DNA from: Oscillospiraceae bacterium
GTDB lineage: Bacteria > Bacillota > Clostridia > Oscillospirales > Oscillospiraceae
Length of the DNA: 5,401 nt
Direction of reading: 5' to 3'
Assembly (NCBI GenBank): GCA_017538775.1
Contig: JAFYIF010000197.1
Location: 1 to 5,401, forward strand
Within the stretch, counting starts at the first letter, position 1; each line of letters begins with the position of its first letter. Shown in pieces: positions 4,268-5,401 of the stretch. A program made the translations under genes and the position numbers. The notes beneath the pieces were generated by a model, which ran no database searches, was not told the origin of the DNA, and was given only the letters and a program-made list of their open reading frames with translations.

Positions 4268-5401
4268 TTATTCCGCCAGCATCGCCTGAAGCTCCCGCTG
4301 GGCCTCCGCGTAAATCCGCTCCGGGCTGTCGGGCAGGTAAAATTCCCCGTCCTCATACAGCACCCGCCCGGCGATCATGGTCAGGCGCACGCAGTCCCGC
4401 TCCCCGGCGTAGACCAGGTTTTGCGGGATGTTGACGATGGGGCGCATGGCCGGGCGGTCTAAGTCGATCACGATCAGGTCGGCCTGCTTGCCCGGGGCGA
4501 TCCCGTCGCAGTCGGTCAGGCCCATGGCCCGGGCCGAACCCACGGTGGCGGCCCGCAGCACGGTCTCCGCGTCCAGGGCGGCGGCGTCCCGGCACAGGAG
4601 CTTTTGCAGCACGGCGGCCAGATACATCTCCCGGAACATGTCCAGGGCGTTGTTGCTGGACGGGCCGTCGGTGCCCAGGGCCAGGCCGATCCCCGCGTCG
4701 GCGTAGCGGCGCAGGGGGGCAATGCCGCTGGCGAGCTTGGCGTTGCTGGCCGGGCAGCTCACGACGAACAGGCCCCGGTCCCGGAAAATCTCGATGTCGT
4801 GCTCCGACAGGTGGCAGCAGTGATAGCCGCCCCCGCCGTAGTCGAAGAGGCCCAGGGAGTCAAACAGCTCCGTGGGCGTCATGCCGTGGCGCTCCAGGCA
4901 CTCGGTCTGCTCCCGCTCCGTCTCGGAGATGTGGGTGAAAAAGGGGGCGCGGTGCCGGTGGACCAGCTCGCTGACGATGCGCATATCCGCCAGGCTGGTG
5001 GTGTACTCCGCGTGGATGCCGGGGATGAGGCTGACCAGCGGGTGCAGGGCGTTGAGTTCGGTGTACTCCCGCTCCACCTGCTCCGGCGTGCCGTTCATGC
5101 CGCAGAGCACATAGCGGAAGCCCTGCTCCGCCGCGCAGACCGCCCCCGCCGGGCGGTGATAGTACATATCGAAAGCGGCGGTGACGCCCCCGGCCAGATA
5201 TTCCAAAATCGCCAGCCGGGTGAAGGCGCAGACCCGCTCCGGCGTCAGCTTCGCCTCCAGCGGGAAGATGTGCTCGAAGAGCCAGGGCTGCAAAGGCAGG
5301 TCGTCGGCCAGAGAGCGGCAGAAGGTCATGGCCGAATGGGCGTGGGCGTTCTTGAAGCCGGGCATCAGCAGCCCGCCGCGCAGGTCGATCTCCCGGTCAA
5401 A
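4268..5401 (-). CDS. Amidohydrolase, MTA/SAH deaminase type (5' end outside window)
   Basis: This gene is partial: the frame stays open to the window edge, giving 377 visible residues. The ATG at 5365 is not taken as the start, because the 12 codons before it (FDREIDLRGGLL) continue the usual pre-barrel segment of the family. In visible numbering the metal site is His20-x-His22 (PGFKNAHAHS), His157 (THISETE) and Asp245 (LGTDGPSSNN), with the catalytic-region Glu160 and His194 (YHCCHLS). HAEYT (130-134) and CPASNAKLASGIAP also fit 5-methylthioadenosine/S-adenosylhomocysteine deaminases, cytosolic metal-dependent enzymes that deaminate adenosine-type thioethers. Substrate is not certain: guanine deaminases and other chlorohydrolase-like amidohydrolases share this fold. 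The C-terminal part (GKQADLIVIDLDRP, then IAGRVLYEDGE) is complete. It is convergent to the rpsF operon. Confidence 0.88.
   Translation of the reverse strand, partial: FDREIDLRGGLLMPGFKNAHAHSAMTFCRSLADDLPLQPWLFEHIFPLEAKLTPERVCAFTRLAILEYLAGGVTAAFDMYYHRPAGAVCAAEQGFRYVLCGMNGTPEQVEREYTELNALHPLVSLIPGIHAEYTTSLADMRIVSELVHRHRAPFFTHISETEREQTECLERHGMTPTELFDSLGLFDYGGGGYHCCHLSEHDIEIFRDRGLFVVSCPASNAKLASGIAPLRRYADAGIGLALGTDGPSSNNALDMFREMYLAAVLQKLLCRDAAALDAETVLRAATVGSARAMGLTDCDGIAPGKQADLIVIDLDRPAMRPIVNIPQNLVYAGERDCVRLTMIAGRVLYEDGEFYLPDSPERIYAEAQRELQAMLAE

Overview
The window looks like chromosomal DNA of a GC-rich member of the Clostridia, most likely a gut Oscillospiraceae-type bacterium. The reasons are the rpsF-ssb-rpsR operon typical of Firmicutes, a tRNA gene with its CCA end encoded, sigma-A-type promoters, strong Shine-Dalgarno sites, and a DUF4349 lipoprotein. 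The taxon is inferred from gene content and protein style, not from a marker search.

Layout, left to right. Positions 70-1290 (minus) hold an apparently intact IS256/Mutator-family transposase. A gene-free stretch of about 330 bases follows (1291-1624). It contains the probable IS upstream end, a 9-bp perfect hairpin, and a palindrome overlapping a perfect 29-bp tandem duplication that resembles dispersed REP-type repeats. Positions 1625-2551 (minus) encode a DUF4349 membrane-anchored lipoprotein. Divergent from it lies a tRNA-Ser(CGA) gene (2707-2798) with its own promoter and a terminator-like hairpin.

Next, a perfect-consensus promoter (TTGACA, 17 bp, TATAAT) drives a structured leader and the rpsF-ssb-rpsR operon (2980-4210), which ends at a strong intrinsic terminator. 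It makes ribosomal protein bS6, single-stranded DNA-binding protein, and ribosomal protein bS18. bS6 and bS18 bind as neighbours on the 30S platform, and SSB serves replication and repair. A convergent minus-strand amidohydrolase of the MTA/SAH deaminase type (4268-5401) is cut by the right window edge.

Most of the window is conserved housekeeping sequence, and I see no new multi-gene system. The points worth a second look are the palindromic tandem repeat at 1539-1609, the structured rpsF leader, the Tyr-Arg-Gly repeat linker of SSB, the dyad inside the tRNA-Ser promoter, and the forced TTG start of rpsR.
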